Shown: positions 18,648 through 27,829 of the stretch, piece by piece
Layout: the number at the start of each line of letters is the position of its first letter
How positions within the stretch are numbered: position 1 is the stretch's first letter
DNA from: Pseudochrobactrum asaccharolyticum
Lineage (GTDB): Bacteria; Pseudomonadota; Alphaproteobacteria; Rhizobiales; Rhizobiaceae
Reading direction: 5' to 3'
Assembly: GCF_003314995.1 (NCBI RefSeq)
Contig: NZ_QNRH01000004.1
Span: forward strand, 310,001-374,000
Length of the DNA: 64,000 nucleotides
Notes under the pieces: generated by a model
Told to the model about the DNA's origin: nothing
The model's input: only the letters and a program-made list of their open reading frames with translations
Database searches by the model: none
Made by a program: the position numbers and the translations under genes

Positions 18648-20267
18648 ATGACTTTAATCAAAAAATACACTTTGGCGCTGGCCTGTGCATCGGTACTCGG
18701 TATGAGTGCAGGGGCTTATGCCGCAACACCGGCGAATACGCTGGTTGTGGCCATGGCCATTGACGACGTGATTTCTCTCGATCCGGCAGAAATTTTCGAA
18801 ATCACCACATCAGAGATTCTGACAAACACCTATGAGCGCCTGATCACAACCGATCCGAAAGATCCGACCAAGATCATTCCGCAGGTTGCTGAAAGCTGGA
18901 CGATCTCTGAAGACGGCAAGACCATTACATTTAAAATCAAGCAGGGTTTGAAATTTGCCTCCGGCAACCCGCTGACAGCGCATGATGCGGTTTATTCTCT
19001 GCACCGCGCGATCAAGCTTGATCTCAGCCCTGCATTCATCATCAGCCAGTTTGGTCTGAATAAAGACAATGTCGATAAGCTGGTGACCGCGCCGGATGAT
19101 TATACTGTTGTGTTTTCAACGGAAGAAACATTCGCGCCAAGTTTTGTGCTGAATGGCTTGTCTTCCAGTGTTGCCTCTATCGTTGACAGCAAGCTGGTCG
19201 AGGAACATGCGGTTAAGGTAGAGAAAACCGACGCCAAGCCTTTTGATACGGATTTCGGCTATGACTGGCTGAAGCGCAATTATGCGGGTTCGGGTGTGTA
19301 CAGCCTGAAAGAATGGCGTCCGAATGAAGTTATTCTGCTGGATCGCAATGAAAACTATAGCGGCACAAAACCGGCTGTTGAGCGTGCTATTTATCGTCAT
19401 GTGAAAGAAAGCATGTCGCAGCGTCTGCTGTTGCAGGCCGGTGATATTGATGTTGCCCGTAATCTGGAGCCGGGTGATATTGAAGAACTTGCTAAAAGCA
19501 GCGATTTCAATGTGCTAAGTGCTCCTAAAGGCCGCACCTACTATCTGACAGCCAATCAGAATGTGCCAAACCTTGCCAAGCTGGAAGTGCGTCAGGCGAT
19601 GAAATATCTCGTCGATTATGATGCGATTGAAAATACCCTGATTAAAGGTATTGGCCGCACGCATCAGTCTTTCTTGCCGCTTGGCATGTTCGGTGCGATT
19701 GATGATAAGCCGTTCAAGCTGGATGTTGATAAAGCCAAGCAATTGCTGGCTGACGCCGGTCTGCAAGATGGTTTCAGTGTGACGCTTGATGTGCGTAATA
19801 CACAGCCAGGTGTTGGTATTGCTGAAAGCATTCAGCAGACTTTTGCCAAGGCTGGCATCAAAGTTGAGCTGTTGCAGGGCGATGGCAAGCTGACCACCAC
19901 CAAAGTTCGCGCCCGTAAGCATGAGCTTTCACTGGGTATCTGGGGGCCGGATTACTGGGATCCGCATACCAATGCTTCGACATTCTCCTATAATCCCGAT
20001 AACGGCGAAGATGTTGCTATGAAAACAACAGCATGGCGCAGTTCTTGGGATATTCCGGAAATGTCCAAGGAAACCATGGACGCGGCAAAAGAAACCGACA
20101 CAGTGAAGCGCGAGCAGATGTATCACAAAATCCAGAAGGATTTTCAGGAAACCAGCCCGTTCGTCATGCTCTATCAGCAGATTGAAACCGCTGTTGCAGC
20201 TAAAAATGTGAAGAATTTCAACATGGTTGCTGATGCCAATTATATTACAGAAGTCAGCAAAGACTAA
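18648..20267 (+). CDS. ABC transporter peptide-binding protein (SBP_bac_5)
   Basis: 539 residues. A signal peptide (1-25, cut after AYA) is followed by the extracellular family 5 solute-binding fold: ISLDPAEIFEITTSEILTNTYERL, VAESWTISEDGKTITFKIKQGLKF, then a C-terminal lobe ending in MVADANYITEVSKD. Family members bind di/oligopeptides, nickel or related solutes in the periplasm. No permease or ATPase genes are adjacent, so it is either an orphan or serves a distant transporter. Confidence 0.9.
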   Translation: MTLIKKYTLALACASVLGMSAGAYAATPANTLVVAMAIDDVISLDPAEIFEITTSEILTNTYERLITTDPKDPTKIIPQVAESWTISEDGKTITFKIKQGLKFASGNPLTAHDAVYSLHRAIKLDLSPAFIISQFGLNKDNVDKLVTAPDDYTVVFSTEETFAPSFVLNGLSSSVASIVDSKLVEEHAVKVEKTDAKPFDTDFGYDWLKRNYAGSGVYSLKEWRPNEVILLDRNENYSGTKPAVERAIYRHVKESMSQRLLLQAGDIDVARNLEPGDIEELAKSSDFNVLSAPKGRTYYLTANQNVPNLAKLEVRQAMKYLVDYDAIENTLIKGIGRTHQSFLPLGMFGAIDDKPFKLDVDKAKQLLADAGLQDGFSVTLDVRNTQPGVGIAESIQQTFAKAGIKVELLQGDGKLTTTKVRARKHELSLGIWGPDYWDPHTNASTFSYNPDNGEDVAMKTTAWRSSWDIPEMSKETMDAAKETDTVKREQMYHKIQKDFQETSPFVMLYQQIETAVAAKNVKNFNMVADANYITEVSKD

Positions 20268-20295
20268 TTTTTCAGTCTCCCATTAAATGTAATAA

Positions 20296-20334
20296 CGCCC
20301 CTTCAGACATAGGTTTGAAGGGGCGCTGTTTTTT
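20296..20334. terminator. Terminator between convergent genes
   Basis: A perfect 10-bp stem (CGCCCCTTCA / TGAAGGGGCG) is followed by CTGTTTTTT. It closes the solute-binding protein gene and faces the convergent BA14K-type gene. Confidence 0.85.
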
Positions 20335-20338
20335 GCAC

Positions 20339-20767
20339 TCAAAAAGGTGAGTTGCAGGTTTTCCGCACACCGGCAAAAGGCTGATAGCTATTGTCGGAAG
20401 CGCGGTAAGAGCGATACTGATTGCTGCACCATTGCATATGGTTGCTGTTGTCACTGACAGTTGGTGAGGCATCAGAGCCTATACGTTTTGTAGCACCGCG
20501 CTGTACCAGCGGATCACGGTTCTTATAATTGAGTACACCGTCCTCGGTGTAGTAGGAGCCGCTTTCTTTACACAAAGTCGAGCCATAGCAGTTGCGGGCT
20601 GCAGGATCGGTGCGGTTGCCACCAGTAATACCACCGATAATCAATATGCCGGTCGGATTGAGTGAGGGAAGACCACCGCTGATCTGATTGCCGCCTGCAT
20701 AGGCAGAAGCGCCCGAAAACAGAGCGATGCTCAGCGTTAGAGCGGTTTTTAAAATGGATCTGGACAT
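20339..20767 (-). CDS. BA14K-like secreted protein
   Basis: 142 residues. A signal peptide (1-24, ending ASAYAG) precedes a Gly/Asn-rich region and a C-terminal motif (HMQWCSNQYRSYRASDNSYQ ... RKTC) matching the BA14K family known from Brucella and Bartonella as an immunoreactive 14-kDa lectin-like protein. Cysteines in the mature part suggest disulfides. It is a single gene. Confidence 0.75.
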   Translation of the reverse strand: MSRSILKTALTLSIALFSGASAYAGGNQISGGLPSLNPTGILIIGGITGGNRTDPAARNCYGSTLCKESGSYYTEDGVLNYKNRDPLVQRGATKRIGSDASPTVSDNSNHMQWCSNQYRSYRASDNSYQPFAGVRKTCNSPF

Positions 20768-20943
20768 GGCAATATCCGTTCATAAAGCTATAAAACTGTA
20801 TTTTAATATAACTATTAATTGCCGCCAATTTAAGGGGCGGGCACAGTGCCACAAAAATGTTACCGCTCATATCAGCGATTGCAATTCAGGCGATGCTGTT
20901 TAGGTTGGGGACAGCCGCTGATGAACGTAATGATGGTACCATA

Positions 20944-22116
20944 ATGTCTGAGATGATTTCTGCGCAGGTTGCGCCGGTAAGTGATAATACCTCATCTGAA
21001 AAGCCTGTTTTATTTACGCTGGCGACATTCAATATTGAAAACCTGATGCGGCGGTTTGATTTTACAGGTTATCGCAATGAGAACCGTCAGGATCGTTCCT
21101 TGCAGCTCTTTGAGATCGATAGCGAGGCGCAGTACCGGTTGCTTGAGCAGGCGCGTATGGTGGCACATACGGATGATACCCGTCAGCTTTCGGCTTTATC
21201 GATTGCGCAGACCCGCGCGGATATTCTCTGCTTGCAGGAGGTTGACGACCTCGAAGCACTGAATGCCTTTGAATATGGCTATTTGTTCAAAATGGTCGGG
21301 CAGGGCTACAAGCATAAATATCTGATCGACGGCAATGACAGTCGTGGCATTGATGTCAGCGTGATGATGCGCGACACCACAAAAAGCGGACATGAGATTG
21401 AACTGGTCAAGCTGGAGAGCAATGCGCATCTGACCTATCAGGATTTAGGTGTCTATGATCCGGTACTGGCCAATGTCGGTATTGAGGCGCATGAGCGTGT
21501 GTTTAAGCGCGATTGTCTGATGCTTGATCTGCGGATTGGCGGCAAGCCGCTGACACTGTTTGTGACGCATTTTAAATCCATGGGTGGCGTGCGCTACGGG
21601 CAGGACCCGAAACTGACGACCTTGCCGGTGCGCATGGCTGAAGCCCGTGCAGTACGTATGATTATCGAAAAGCGCTTTGGTCGTGAAGAAGCCGCAAATG
21701 CCCCGTGGGTGATCTGTGGTGACTTCAATGATTATTATGAAAAGATAGCGATCAGTGGTGACCAGTGGGATGGTTATCAATTTACGCCAGTGCATGAGCC
21801 GGAAAACTGTCTTAATGTCTTTCTGGAAGACGGTTTTGCTGTGAATTTGGTAGAGCGGCGGCCTGAGTTGGATCGCTGGACACTCTATCATACGCGAGGG
21901 CCGCAGGAGCGCCATCTGTGTCAGCTGGATTATATCTGGGCATCACCTGCTCTGGCGCAGCGCAATGCGCACGTGGTGCCGGAGATTATCCGCAACGGGC
22001 AGCCTTATCGTACGGTATTTCCTGAGGGGCAGGATGTGGTGCGTTTTCCGCGAATTGGCTGGGACAGACCAAAGGCAAGTGATCATTGTCCTGTTGCTGT
22101 CACACTTGAGCTGTAA
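20944..22116 (+). CDS. Endonuclease/exonuclease/phosphatase family protein
   Basis: 390 residues from the ATG at 20944. Family motifs are TLATFNIENLMRRFDF at the start, the catalytic Glu in ILCLQEVDDLEAL, CGDFNDYYE, and a C-terminal LDYIWASPALAQR ... SDHCPVAV. The His/Asp pair near the end (SDHCP) completes the metal-dependent active site. There is no signal peptide with this start. The substrate (DNA, phosphoester or sugar phosphate) cannot be told. Confidence 0.88.
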   Translation: MSEMISAQVAPVSDNTSSEKPVLFTLATFNIENLMRRFDFTGYRNENRQDRSLQLFEIDSEAQYRLLEQARMVAHTDDTRQLSALSIAQTRADILCLQEVDDLEALNAFEYGYLFKMVGQGYKHKYLIDGNDSRGIDVSVMMRDTTKSGHEIELVKLESNAHLTYQDLGVYDPVLANVGIEAHERVFKRDCLMLDLRIGGKPLTLFVTHFKSMGGVRYGQDPKLTTLPVRMAEARAVRMIIEKRFGREEAANAPWVICGDFNDYYEKIAISGDQWDGYQFTPVHEPENCLNVFLEDGFAVNLVERRPELDRWTLYHTRGPQERHLCQLDYIWASPALAQRNAHVVPEIIRNGQPYRTVFPEGQDVVRFPRIGWDRPKASDHCPVAVTLEL

Positions 22117-22146
22117 GGCAATGCGCGGTGTAACGGAGTGATAAAA

Positions 22147-22854
22147 ATGCAGGATATAGCCGAGAATAAAATTTATCCGGTGCAGGACGTCAGGGTTCTG
22201 GTTGAAGCCGGTGAGCCGGATTATGTCGTGCATAACAGGCAGAAAATTGATGAGAACTGGCAGCAGGAGGTCGCTGCTAATTCTTCGCTCTATGATGGTG
22301 AGATTTATCTGGCGACACGTGCTGAACTGCGTAATGGAATTTTGACAGCCTCTTATCAGCGCACGTCTTTCCGCAGTTTGCTTTATTGGCGCAGAGATAA
22401 AAGCGCGGATAAGCCGTTTCATATTTTTGGCAGCGGTGTGATTGTTTCATCCGACAATAAATTGCTGCTCGGACAGATGGCCTCGCATAATGCTGTGGCC
22501 GGACGCATTTATTTTCCGGCCGGTTCCAATGATGATCAGGATATCGTTGACGGACAGGTCGATTTTGCCGGCAATGCCCGCCGCGAGGTGCTGGAAGAAA
22601 CCGGCATTGATCTGGCCGATGCACAACGCACGGGCGGTTATAGTTTGGTGATGAGTGAGCGCAGTCTGGCGCTGTTTCGTTGCTATTACTTCGATCGGAC
22701 GGCGGTGCAGCTAGAGGCGCAAGTCAGACAGTTTATTGCATCACAGGAAAAACCGGAATTGTCGGGCGTGCTTATGATCGGGCAGGGCGAGGCGCTGGAT
22801 GAACGCAGCCCGCCTTATATCCGTGCGTTTACGGATTGGTATTTTACGCAATAA
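22147..22854 (+). CDS. Nudix-like hydrolase with partial Nudix box
   Basis: 235 residues from the ATG at 22147 (ACGGAG eight bases before). The Nudix helix end ARREVLEETGI is present, but the first Gly and the Glu of the 23-residue box are not at their usual spacing (DIVDGQVDFAGN precedes it). An ADP-ribose-type activity is possible but unsupported. It follows the EEP-family gene by 30 bases on the same strand, so the two may be co-transcribed. Confidence 0.75.
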   Translation: MQDIAENKIYPVQDVRVLVEAGEPDYVVHNRQKIDENWQQEVAANSSLYDGEIYLATRAELRNGILTASYQRTSFRSLLYWRRDKSADKPFHIFGSGVIVSSDNKLLLGQMASHNAVAGRIYFPAGSNDDQDIVDGQVDFAGNARREVLEETGIDLADAQRTGGYSLVMSERSLALFRCYYFDRTAVQLEAQVRQFIASQEKPELSGVLMIGQGEALDERSPPYIRAFTDWYFTQ

Positions 22855-23008
22855 TTTCAGTCTGTGTTGACTGCGATATTCTGCTTGTTGAAAAGCAGTT
22901 CATGAATCGTTTGAATGTTTTAGCAGGGAATGCAAATGTGTTGAATCAGATGCCATCTTTTTTAAAGGCGGCAGTGATCATCATAGGTCAGTGGGAAGGG
23001 CAGAGATT

Positions 23009-23950
23009 ATGAGCAGCAAACGGATGCAGGGGCGTTTCTACGAAATCTACGATGTTTTCACAGAAAAGCCACTGGCGGGAAATCCGCTCGCTGTTGTTCA
23101 TGATGCTGACGGGCTGGATGATGCCACGATGCTGGCTATTGCACGGGAGTTTAATCTCTCAGAAACCGTCTTTGTATCGCCTGCCGAGAATCCGATGCAT
23201 TCGGCATCTATCCGGATTTTTACGCCGGAATATGAGCTGAGTTTTGCCGGTCATCCTACTGTCGGGACAGCAGTTGCTCTGGCCTATAAAAACAATGACG
23301 GACAGAAGCCTCAGACTGATTTGATTATGACCTTGGAAGAAAAGGTCGGTCCTGTACGGGTTGCTGTTCATTGTAACAGCAATGAGCAGTCATCTGCTTT
23401 TGCAGAGTTCGATCTTCCGCGATTACCGGAGCGGGTGAATATCACAGTTGAAAAAGAGCAGGTTGCTGCTGCTTTGCGTTTGAATACGCATGAAATCGGC
23501 TTTGAAAACCATGTGCCATCTGTATGGAGTGGCGGTAAGCCATTTGTACTGGTGCCGGTCAAGAATATGATTGCAGCTGCAAAGGTTGTGGTTGATCCGG
23601 TTTTTGTGGAAGATCACATGCAGGCTTTTGAAGGGCGCGCGATCCCGTTTTACATTTATACCCGTGAGACGCGGTTGTTTGAGAGCAGTTATCACGCGCG
23701 TATGTTCACATCAGGCAAGCATGTTTATGAAGATCCGGCCACAGGGTCAGCCGTTGCGGCTTTTGCCGGTGCTATCCATGATTTTGACAGGCCGGTGGAC
23801 GGACTGACGCAGTTATGGATTGAGCAGGGGATACAGATGGGGCGACCATCGCGTATTCGTCTGGAGCTGGATGTCGCGGGGAAAAAGCTCACTGGCGCTC
23901 GCATTGGCGGTAGCGCGGTGAAGGTGGCAGAAGGCTATTTGCAAATTTAG
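23009..23950 (+). CDS. PhzF family isomerase/epimerase-like protein
   Basis: 313 residues from the ATG at 23009. It has the diaminopimelate-epimerase-like double fold: YDVFTEKPLAGNPLAVVHDA near the start, the Glu of FNLSETVFVSP, LSFAGHPTVGTAVAL and, near the C-terminus, YEDPATGSAVAAFAGA. PhzF proteins isomerise metabolites such as dihydro-hydroxyanthranilate; most homologues have unknown substrates. Confidence 0.9.
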   Translation: MSSKRMQGRFYEIYDVFTEKPLAGNPLAVVHDADGLDDATMLAIAREFNLSETVFVSPAENPMHSASIRIFTPEYELSFAGHPTVGTAVALAYKNNDGQKPQTDLIMTLEEKVGPVRVAVHCNSNEQSSAFAEFDLPRLPERVNITVEKEQVAAALRLNTHEIGFENHVPSVWSGGKPFVLVPVKNMIAAAKVVVDPVFVEDHMQAFEGRAIPFYIYTRETRLFESSYHARMFTSGKHVYEDPATGSAVAAFAGAIHDFDRPVDGLTQLWIEQGIQMGRPSRIRLELDVAGKKLTGARIGGSAVKVAEGYLQI

Positions 23951-24059
23951 AGAATGAAGCTACCGGAAATATTCGGTGGCTGGCCGCAGCTTTTCGACAG
24001 TCTGTATTTCGGAAATCTGGCTGTGAAACTGTTGATATCCATTGGTATTATCCGTTTGC

Positions 24060-24260
24060 TTAGTGATATGTCGGCTCTGGCTTCAGAGCCGGACATGTTT
24101 CTGCGTCCTGTTCATTCAGCAGATCCACCATTTGGTCAGTTTCAGTAATATTAAGGCCTATAACTTTGCTGCCATTATGCCTGGCTACAGTGCCGGTGAA
24201 GATGTCATAAACACACCATTGGCCATTGGGCAGTTTTTTCATATCGTAACGAATTCGCAT
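24060..24260 (-). CDS. Small conserved-looking protein, function unknown
   Basis: 66 residues, MRIRYDMKKLPNGQWCVYDI at the start, reading like a small beta-hairpin protein with an acidic C-terminal helix. I chose it over the overlapping plus-strand frame at 23954 because its composition and start look protein-like. No function can be given. Confidence 0.55.
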   Translation of the reverse strand: MRIRYDMKKLPNGQWCVYDIFTGTVARHNGSKVIGLNITETDQMVDLLNEQDAETCPALKPEPTYH

Positions 24261-24593
24261 TGCTTTATCTTCTCCAAGGATATTGCATTCACAGGTAAAT
24301 GTATTTCGACAACAAAAGTTGCAAAATTAATTATTGTTAGAAATGTGAATTTTTTATGAGGCTGAAAAGGTCATGTCGTGGCAACCGGCAAGATTAAAAA
24401 CTCAGACAAGTACTCGTAAGGTCATCATTGCTGTTAATGTCTTAAGAGATTATTCTCTTATATATCACTTTAAAATTCGGCTGTAATAGTTCGGCATAGT
24501 AAAGCGATGAGAGGGGCATTGAGCATCAGTAAGCGCTTGTTTTGAACGAATTAGGGCGCAAAATATTATTGTAAAGTATGATTGAAGAGCGAT
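24261..24593. other. Gene-free AT-rich stretch
   Basis: No convincing reading frame, RNA gene or repeat seen on either strand. It separates the small minus-strand gene from a decayed membrane-protein gene. Confidence 0.5.
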
Positions 24594-24905
24594 TTAAAAA
24601 CTTTTGGTTTTATCGATCAGCAGCAGATGCAAAAGCTGCGCTCCCACCAAAGTAATTGCAAGGATGAGTAAGGAGCGGGTTGTGATTGCTTCATGGCCGC
24701 TGATGCCGGTAAAAATAATGAATACTGCAATAAGGGCATAAAGCGCGGGGAAAAGTGCGAGCGCATAAGGTCTCGGCGCTGTCCAGTTAACTTATCCTGA
24801 AAATCCCCATTGCATAGGTAATCTTTGCAGATGCCGGAGCTTATAATTCGCGATAAGCGCGATGAGGCCTGAGATTATAAAGATGGAAATTCCGGTGGCA
24901 TACAT
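24594..24905 (-). pseudogene. Three-helix membrane protein gene broken by in-frame TAA
   Basis: From the ATG at 24905 the frame reads MYATGISIFIISGLIALIAN then ...MQWGFSG and stops at TAA (24792-24794, codon 38). In the same frame it continues VNWTAPRPYALALFPALYAL and two further hydrophobic helices to a TAA at 24594. Joined, it would be a 103-residue protein with three membrane spans. The stop is a single-codon lesion with no frameshift. The family is not recognised. Confidence 0.65.
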
Positions 24906-24932
24906 AGTATGGTTTCCATAGTGAAGCTTACT

Positions 24933-25460
24933 TTAAGGTATGTTTCTCATCGTCTTTAAATGCGCTTGGATAAAGTCAGCTTTTCCGGCCGTATATGCTT
25001 TCCGGTTATTGTAATGCAGAGCTGCTAAATTCTCTTTCAACAGCTCATAGTCTTTTCGGATATGTTCATTGGCTCTGAGAAGATTGCGCAGATTCAGATA
25101 ATCTGTCCAGTGTCGGCTGGTTAGTTCAAGAATATGGATACAATGGGTTCTTTTTCCATCGCGCAGACGTTCAAGTATCACGCCCATCTGTTCTGATCGG
25201 AAACCTAAATTGTTATAATTATTCTTACTCAGAATATCGGTGATAATCGCAATGTTACCTTTATTATCAACGCCAATGCCGATATCCAAAATTGGTTTTG
25301 ATTTTAAGTCAGGAACTGACGTACTCCCGATATGCTCTATTGTAACAGGTATGCCGTCTAATACTTGTTACAGGGCAGCTTTTTCCTGTTCAAAAAGTGC
25401 TTTCCAGTCCGGATTATAATCCTCCAGTGCGACCTGATTAAGTGCAACACCAATATTCAT
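24933..25460 (-). pseudogene. GrpB/UPF0157 family gene broken by in-frame TAA
   Basis: The full frame from the ATG at 25460 would encode 175 residues, the normal GrpB-family length. Codon 31 is TAA (25368-25370), between LFEQEKAAL and QVLDGIPVTIEHIGSTSVPD. The conserved HIGSTSVP motif and the C-terminal segment (KRTHCIHILE, LLRANEHIRKDYELLKENLA) are intact in the same frame. A shorter product from a TTG at 25289 would lack the HIGSTSVP motif, so I call this a recent pseudogene or a readthrough candidate. Confidence 0.75.
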
Positions 25461-25517
25461 ATTTCCATCCTGTACCTATGTTGGATAGTCTGAATGATTG
25501 TCGCGTAGTTCATAGCA

Positions 25518-25543
25518 AAACGACGACCCGAAGGTCGCCGTTT
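25518..25543 (-). terminator. Terminator after DUF4282 gene
   Basis: On the minus strand a GC-rich stem (GGCGACC / GGTCGTC, with one mismatch further out) with a TTCG-type loop is followed by GTTTT. It lies just after the gene at 25552-25830. Confidence 0.7.
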
Positions 25544-25551
25544 GTAAGAGC

Positions 25552-25830
25552 TTAGTTGCGTGGCAACCGGTCTCTGATTTCTGTCAGACGGTCATAAATC
25601 CGGAAGGACAGAATGATGCCTTCACAGGCAACGCGCCAGAAAATTGTACCGGCAACGAGCATGAAAAGACCGCCAATAACTTGCTTGATCCCACCACCCA
25701 TAAAGCTGAATGCTGAGAAGATAGTGATCAGCGAAGCAATGACAATTGCCGCAATGCCCAGCCAATAAACAATCTTGATCAGGGATGGCGTTAAAAATTT
25801 ATCGAAACTCGTCATATCTTGAAAGTTCAT
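25552..25830 (-). CDS. DUF4282 membrane protein
   Basis: 92 residues. Two hydrophobic helices (about 22-43 and 50-72) are followed by a basic/acidic tail IYDRLTEIRDRLPRN. The pattern FLTPSLIKIVYWLG ... GGLFMLVAGTIFWRVACE matches DUF4282. The role is unknown. Confidence 0.75.
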   Translation of the reverse strand: MNFQDMTSFDKFLTPSLIKIVYWLGIAAIVIASLITIFSAFSFMGGGIKQVIGGLFMLVAGTIFWRVACEGIILSFRIYDRLTEIRDRLPRN

Positions 25831-26102
25831 CAGGGATTTCTCTGTCTATTGGTGGTTATTGAAAGGTTTTTTATTAAAAGTATCATTCATGTCAATAAGA
25901 CTATATAACTGTATTTGAATTTAAATCTCCTGAGTATAGCGCTGGGGGCAGTTTTTGTTCAAACGTAATCACTTACTATATATCCATGATAATATTGCTG
26001 ATGCGCGTAGATGTCTTTATCAAATTATACTCTTGGTCACAGATATAGTGGTACTGAGGAGTAAATTGCGTCCAGTAAAGTAGCGCAGTTTTACCCTGAT
26101 GG

Positions 26103-26783
26103 TTATAGCGTACCTGCGGGTGTTAAGGCGGAGAAATCTATATAAAAGTCCCGTATTCCTGATGCTAAAAATTGCACAGCGATACAAGTCAGCAGGAAGC
26201 CCATGATCTTTGAAATCGCTTGTGTGCCGTGTTTTCCCAGCAGTTTTTCAATCCATTTGGATGCGGACAAAGTGATATAGGCAATTGATGCGACAATAGT
26301 GATGCCGATCAGAATATGGATATGCCCCATAATCATTTGTCCTGCCGGAATTTGTGAGCCTAAGCCCATCACCACAGCGATCGAGCCAGGGCCTGCAAGA
26401 CTTGGCATGGCAAGTGGTGAGAAAGAATAATCCATATCGGCTTTTTTGATGTCAGAAGCGGATGAATCAACCTCTGAAGACGGATCGCTGCCTGAGAAAA
26501 TCATCCGCAGCGCCAATATCAGGATGATAATACCACCAGCAACCCGAATGCCCGGCATAGAAATACCGAAGAGAGAAATAATACCTTTTCCGAGCAGCAG
26601 AAAAGTTGCGAGAATACTGAAAGCATAAACGCAGGCCTTGGCAGCTTGTTTGCGCTTATTCTCGGCAGACATACGGTTTGTTAGTGACATGTACAGCGGG
26701 ATTGTTGTCAAAGGATTCATAATAGGCAAAAGCCCGATCACTACAATCGCTGTGTATTTAAAAAAATCTGCAATATAGGTCAT
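26103..26783 (-). CDS. MarC family (UPF0056) membrane protein
   Basis: 226 residues from the ATG at 26783, six bases after AGGAAG. Six predicted membrane helices, with LLPIMNPLTTIPLYMSLT near the start and PLAMPSLAGPGSIAVVMGL in the middle, both typical of MarC. Family members were once linked to multiple antibiotic resistance, later disputed; function is unknown. It is the last chromosomal gene before the prophage. Confidence 0.9.
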   Translation of the reverse strand: MTYIADFFKYTAIVVIGLLPIMNPLTTIPLYMSLTNRMSAENKRKQAAKACVYAFSILATFLLLGKGIISLFGISMPGIRVAGGIIILILALRMIFSGSDPSSEVDSSASDIKKADMDYSFSPLAMPSLAGPGSIAVVMGLGSQIPAGQMIMGHIHILIGITIVASIAYITLSASKWIEKLLGKHGTQAISKIMGFLLTCIAVQFLASGIRDFYIDFSALTPAGTL

Positions 26784-27124
26784 TAAGCACTTCCTTTTAG
26801 AAATGCGTATGGGAAATTTCTCAACAAATGGCAAATCTTAATAATAATGCAGAGAATATATCGGTTTATTATTGGGAAGCTGATCAATTGAAGGGTTAAC
26901 AGGACAGGCCTTCGCCAGTTTGCGTGTGAAGAGGGCTTGCCGCTTCGGGCATTAGTCAGAATGTTTATACAATCTGGATGCATATTTGACCGCGTGCTCA
27001 GGAGCAAAGCGGATATCGGTGGTAGATGCTAATTAAAAAGTGATTTCTCAATGCTGGAAGCAATATTTTAAGCGCTTGTTCAATGTTGTAGTTTTGAAAA
27101 TACCACTAAGCTATTGAAAAAGCT
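26784..27124. other. Gene-free stretch before attL
   Basis: The MarC ribosome site lies at its left end. No other gene, RNA or repeat is apparent. It was the region downstream of the original tRNA-Lys 3' end before phage insertion. Confidence 0.5.
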
Positions 27125-27172
27125 TGGTGGGTGCGACAGGGATCGAACCTGTGACCCGCTGATTAAGAGTCA
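27125..27172 (-). repeat. attL: 48-bp direct repeat (tRNA-Lys 3' remnant)
   Basis: Identical over 48 bases to 62587-62634, with mismatches immediately outside both ends. It covers the CCA end, the T arm and the anticodon arm up to the first bases of its 5' stem. The 5' half of a tRNA is missing here, so this is the displaced chromosomal 3' end. Confidence 0.95.
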
Positions 27173-27277
27173 TTATGAGACTGTTATAAATCAAATACTT
27201 AGCATTTGCGATTTATCCGACTTTTTCAATTTTAGATCAATCTTTTTCATATTTTCAGCATTAAACAGCTGTAGATT

Positions 27278-27607
27278 TTATTCTTTTATTTGTCCGCCGC
27301 GAATCCAGCGTGAAACGATTTCCAGCATAATATCGGAGATCCACATAGCGCATGCTCCGACAACAAAAGCTGTGGCATTTGTTGCAGCTATCGGCTATTC
27401 AGGAAGAGGCCAGTTAATGGCGCGGAGATAATGGAGTATAGGCATTGTTAAATATGCGGCCGCCAGCGCGCCACATATAGGCGATGCGATCATTTCCTTT
27501 GCTGTATACCGGCGGCGCGATAAGCCGCGCAGGATGCCGCCAGAAAGCCCTGCAACGAATACGCCTATCTTTATGCCGGCCGCGTCCAGAAAATCATTTA
27601 CTGACAT
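27278..27607 (-). pseudogene. Holin-like gene interrupted by an in-frame TAG
   Basis: The frame starts MSVNDFLDAAGIKIGVFVAG and runs 70 codons to TAG (27395-27397). It then continues in the same frame as PIAATNATAFVVGACAMWIS ... RWIRGGQIKE to a TAA at 27278. Together this is 109 residues with three membrane helices (about 13-30, 38-62, 78-100), the size and topology of a class I phage holin. It is the last gene of the lysis cassette, ten bases after the outer spanin-like gene. Whether the truncated two-helix product works, or the amber is read through, is unknown. Confidence 0.65.
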
Positions 27608-27616
27608 CGGCCACTC

Positions 27617-27829
27617 CTACTTTCTGCAAGCGCGATCTTTTGAGCACTGGATATTATGGGCAGCGACCTCATTCGCGAATGGCCGATCATTGCTAATGAT
27701 AAAAGCACGGGTTTCCGCATTAGGGTGCAGCTTTTCGTAGCCGGCGCCGTCACTTGCACTCGTTGTTGCTGTACACCCCGTCGAGAGCATTGCACAAAGC
27801 ACGGCTATCAAACTTACGAACTTTCTCAT
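27617..27829 (-). CDS. Rz1-like outer-membrane spanin (small lipoprotein)
   Basis: 70 residues. A lipoprotein signal ends at a Cys (LCAMLSTGC, residue 19), followed by a short polar mature part with two more Cys. Its start lies 80 bases inside the preceding gene in another frame, the usual Rz/Rz1 overlap. It would fuse inner and outer membranes with its partner after cell-wall digestion. The assignment rests on architecture, not sequence similarity. Confidence 0.6.
   Translation of the reverse strand: MRKFVSLIAVLCAMLSTGCTATTSASDGAGYEKLHPNAETRAFIISNDRPFANEVAAHNIQCSKDRACRK

Noticed and set aside
23954-24148. A 64-codon frame just after the PhzF gene
   Set aside because: It overlaps a better minus-strand candidate and lacks a ribosome site; its first part could be real, but support is weak.
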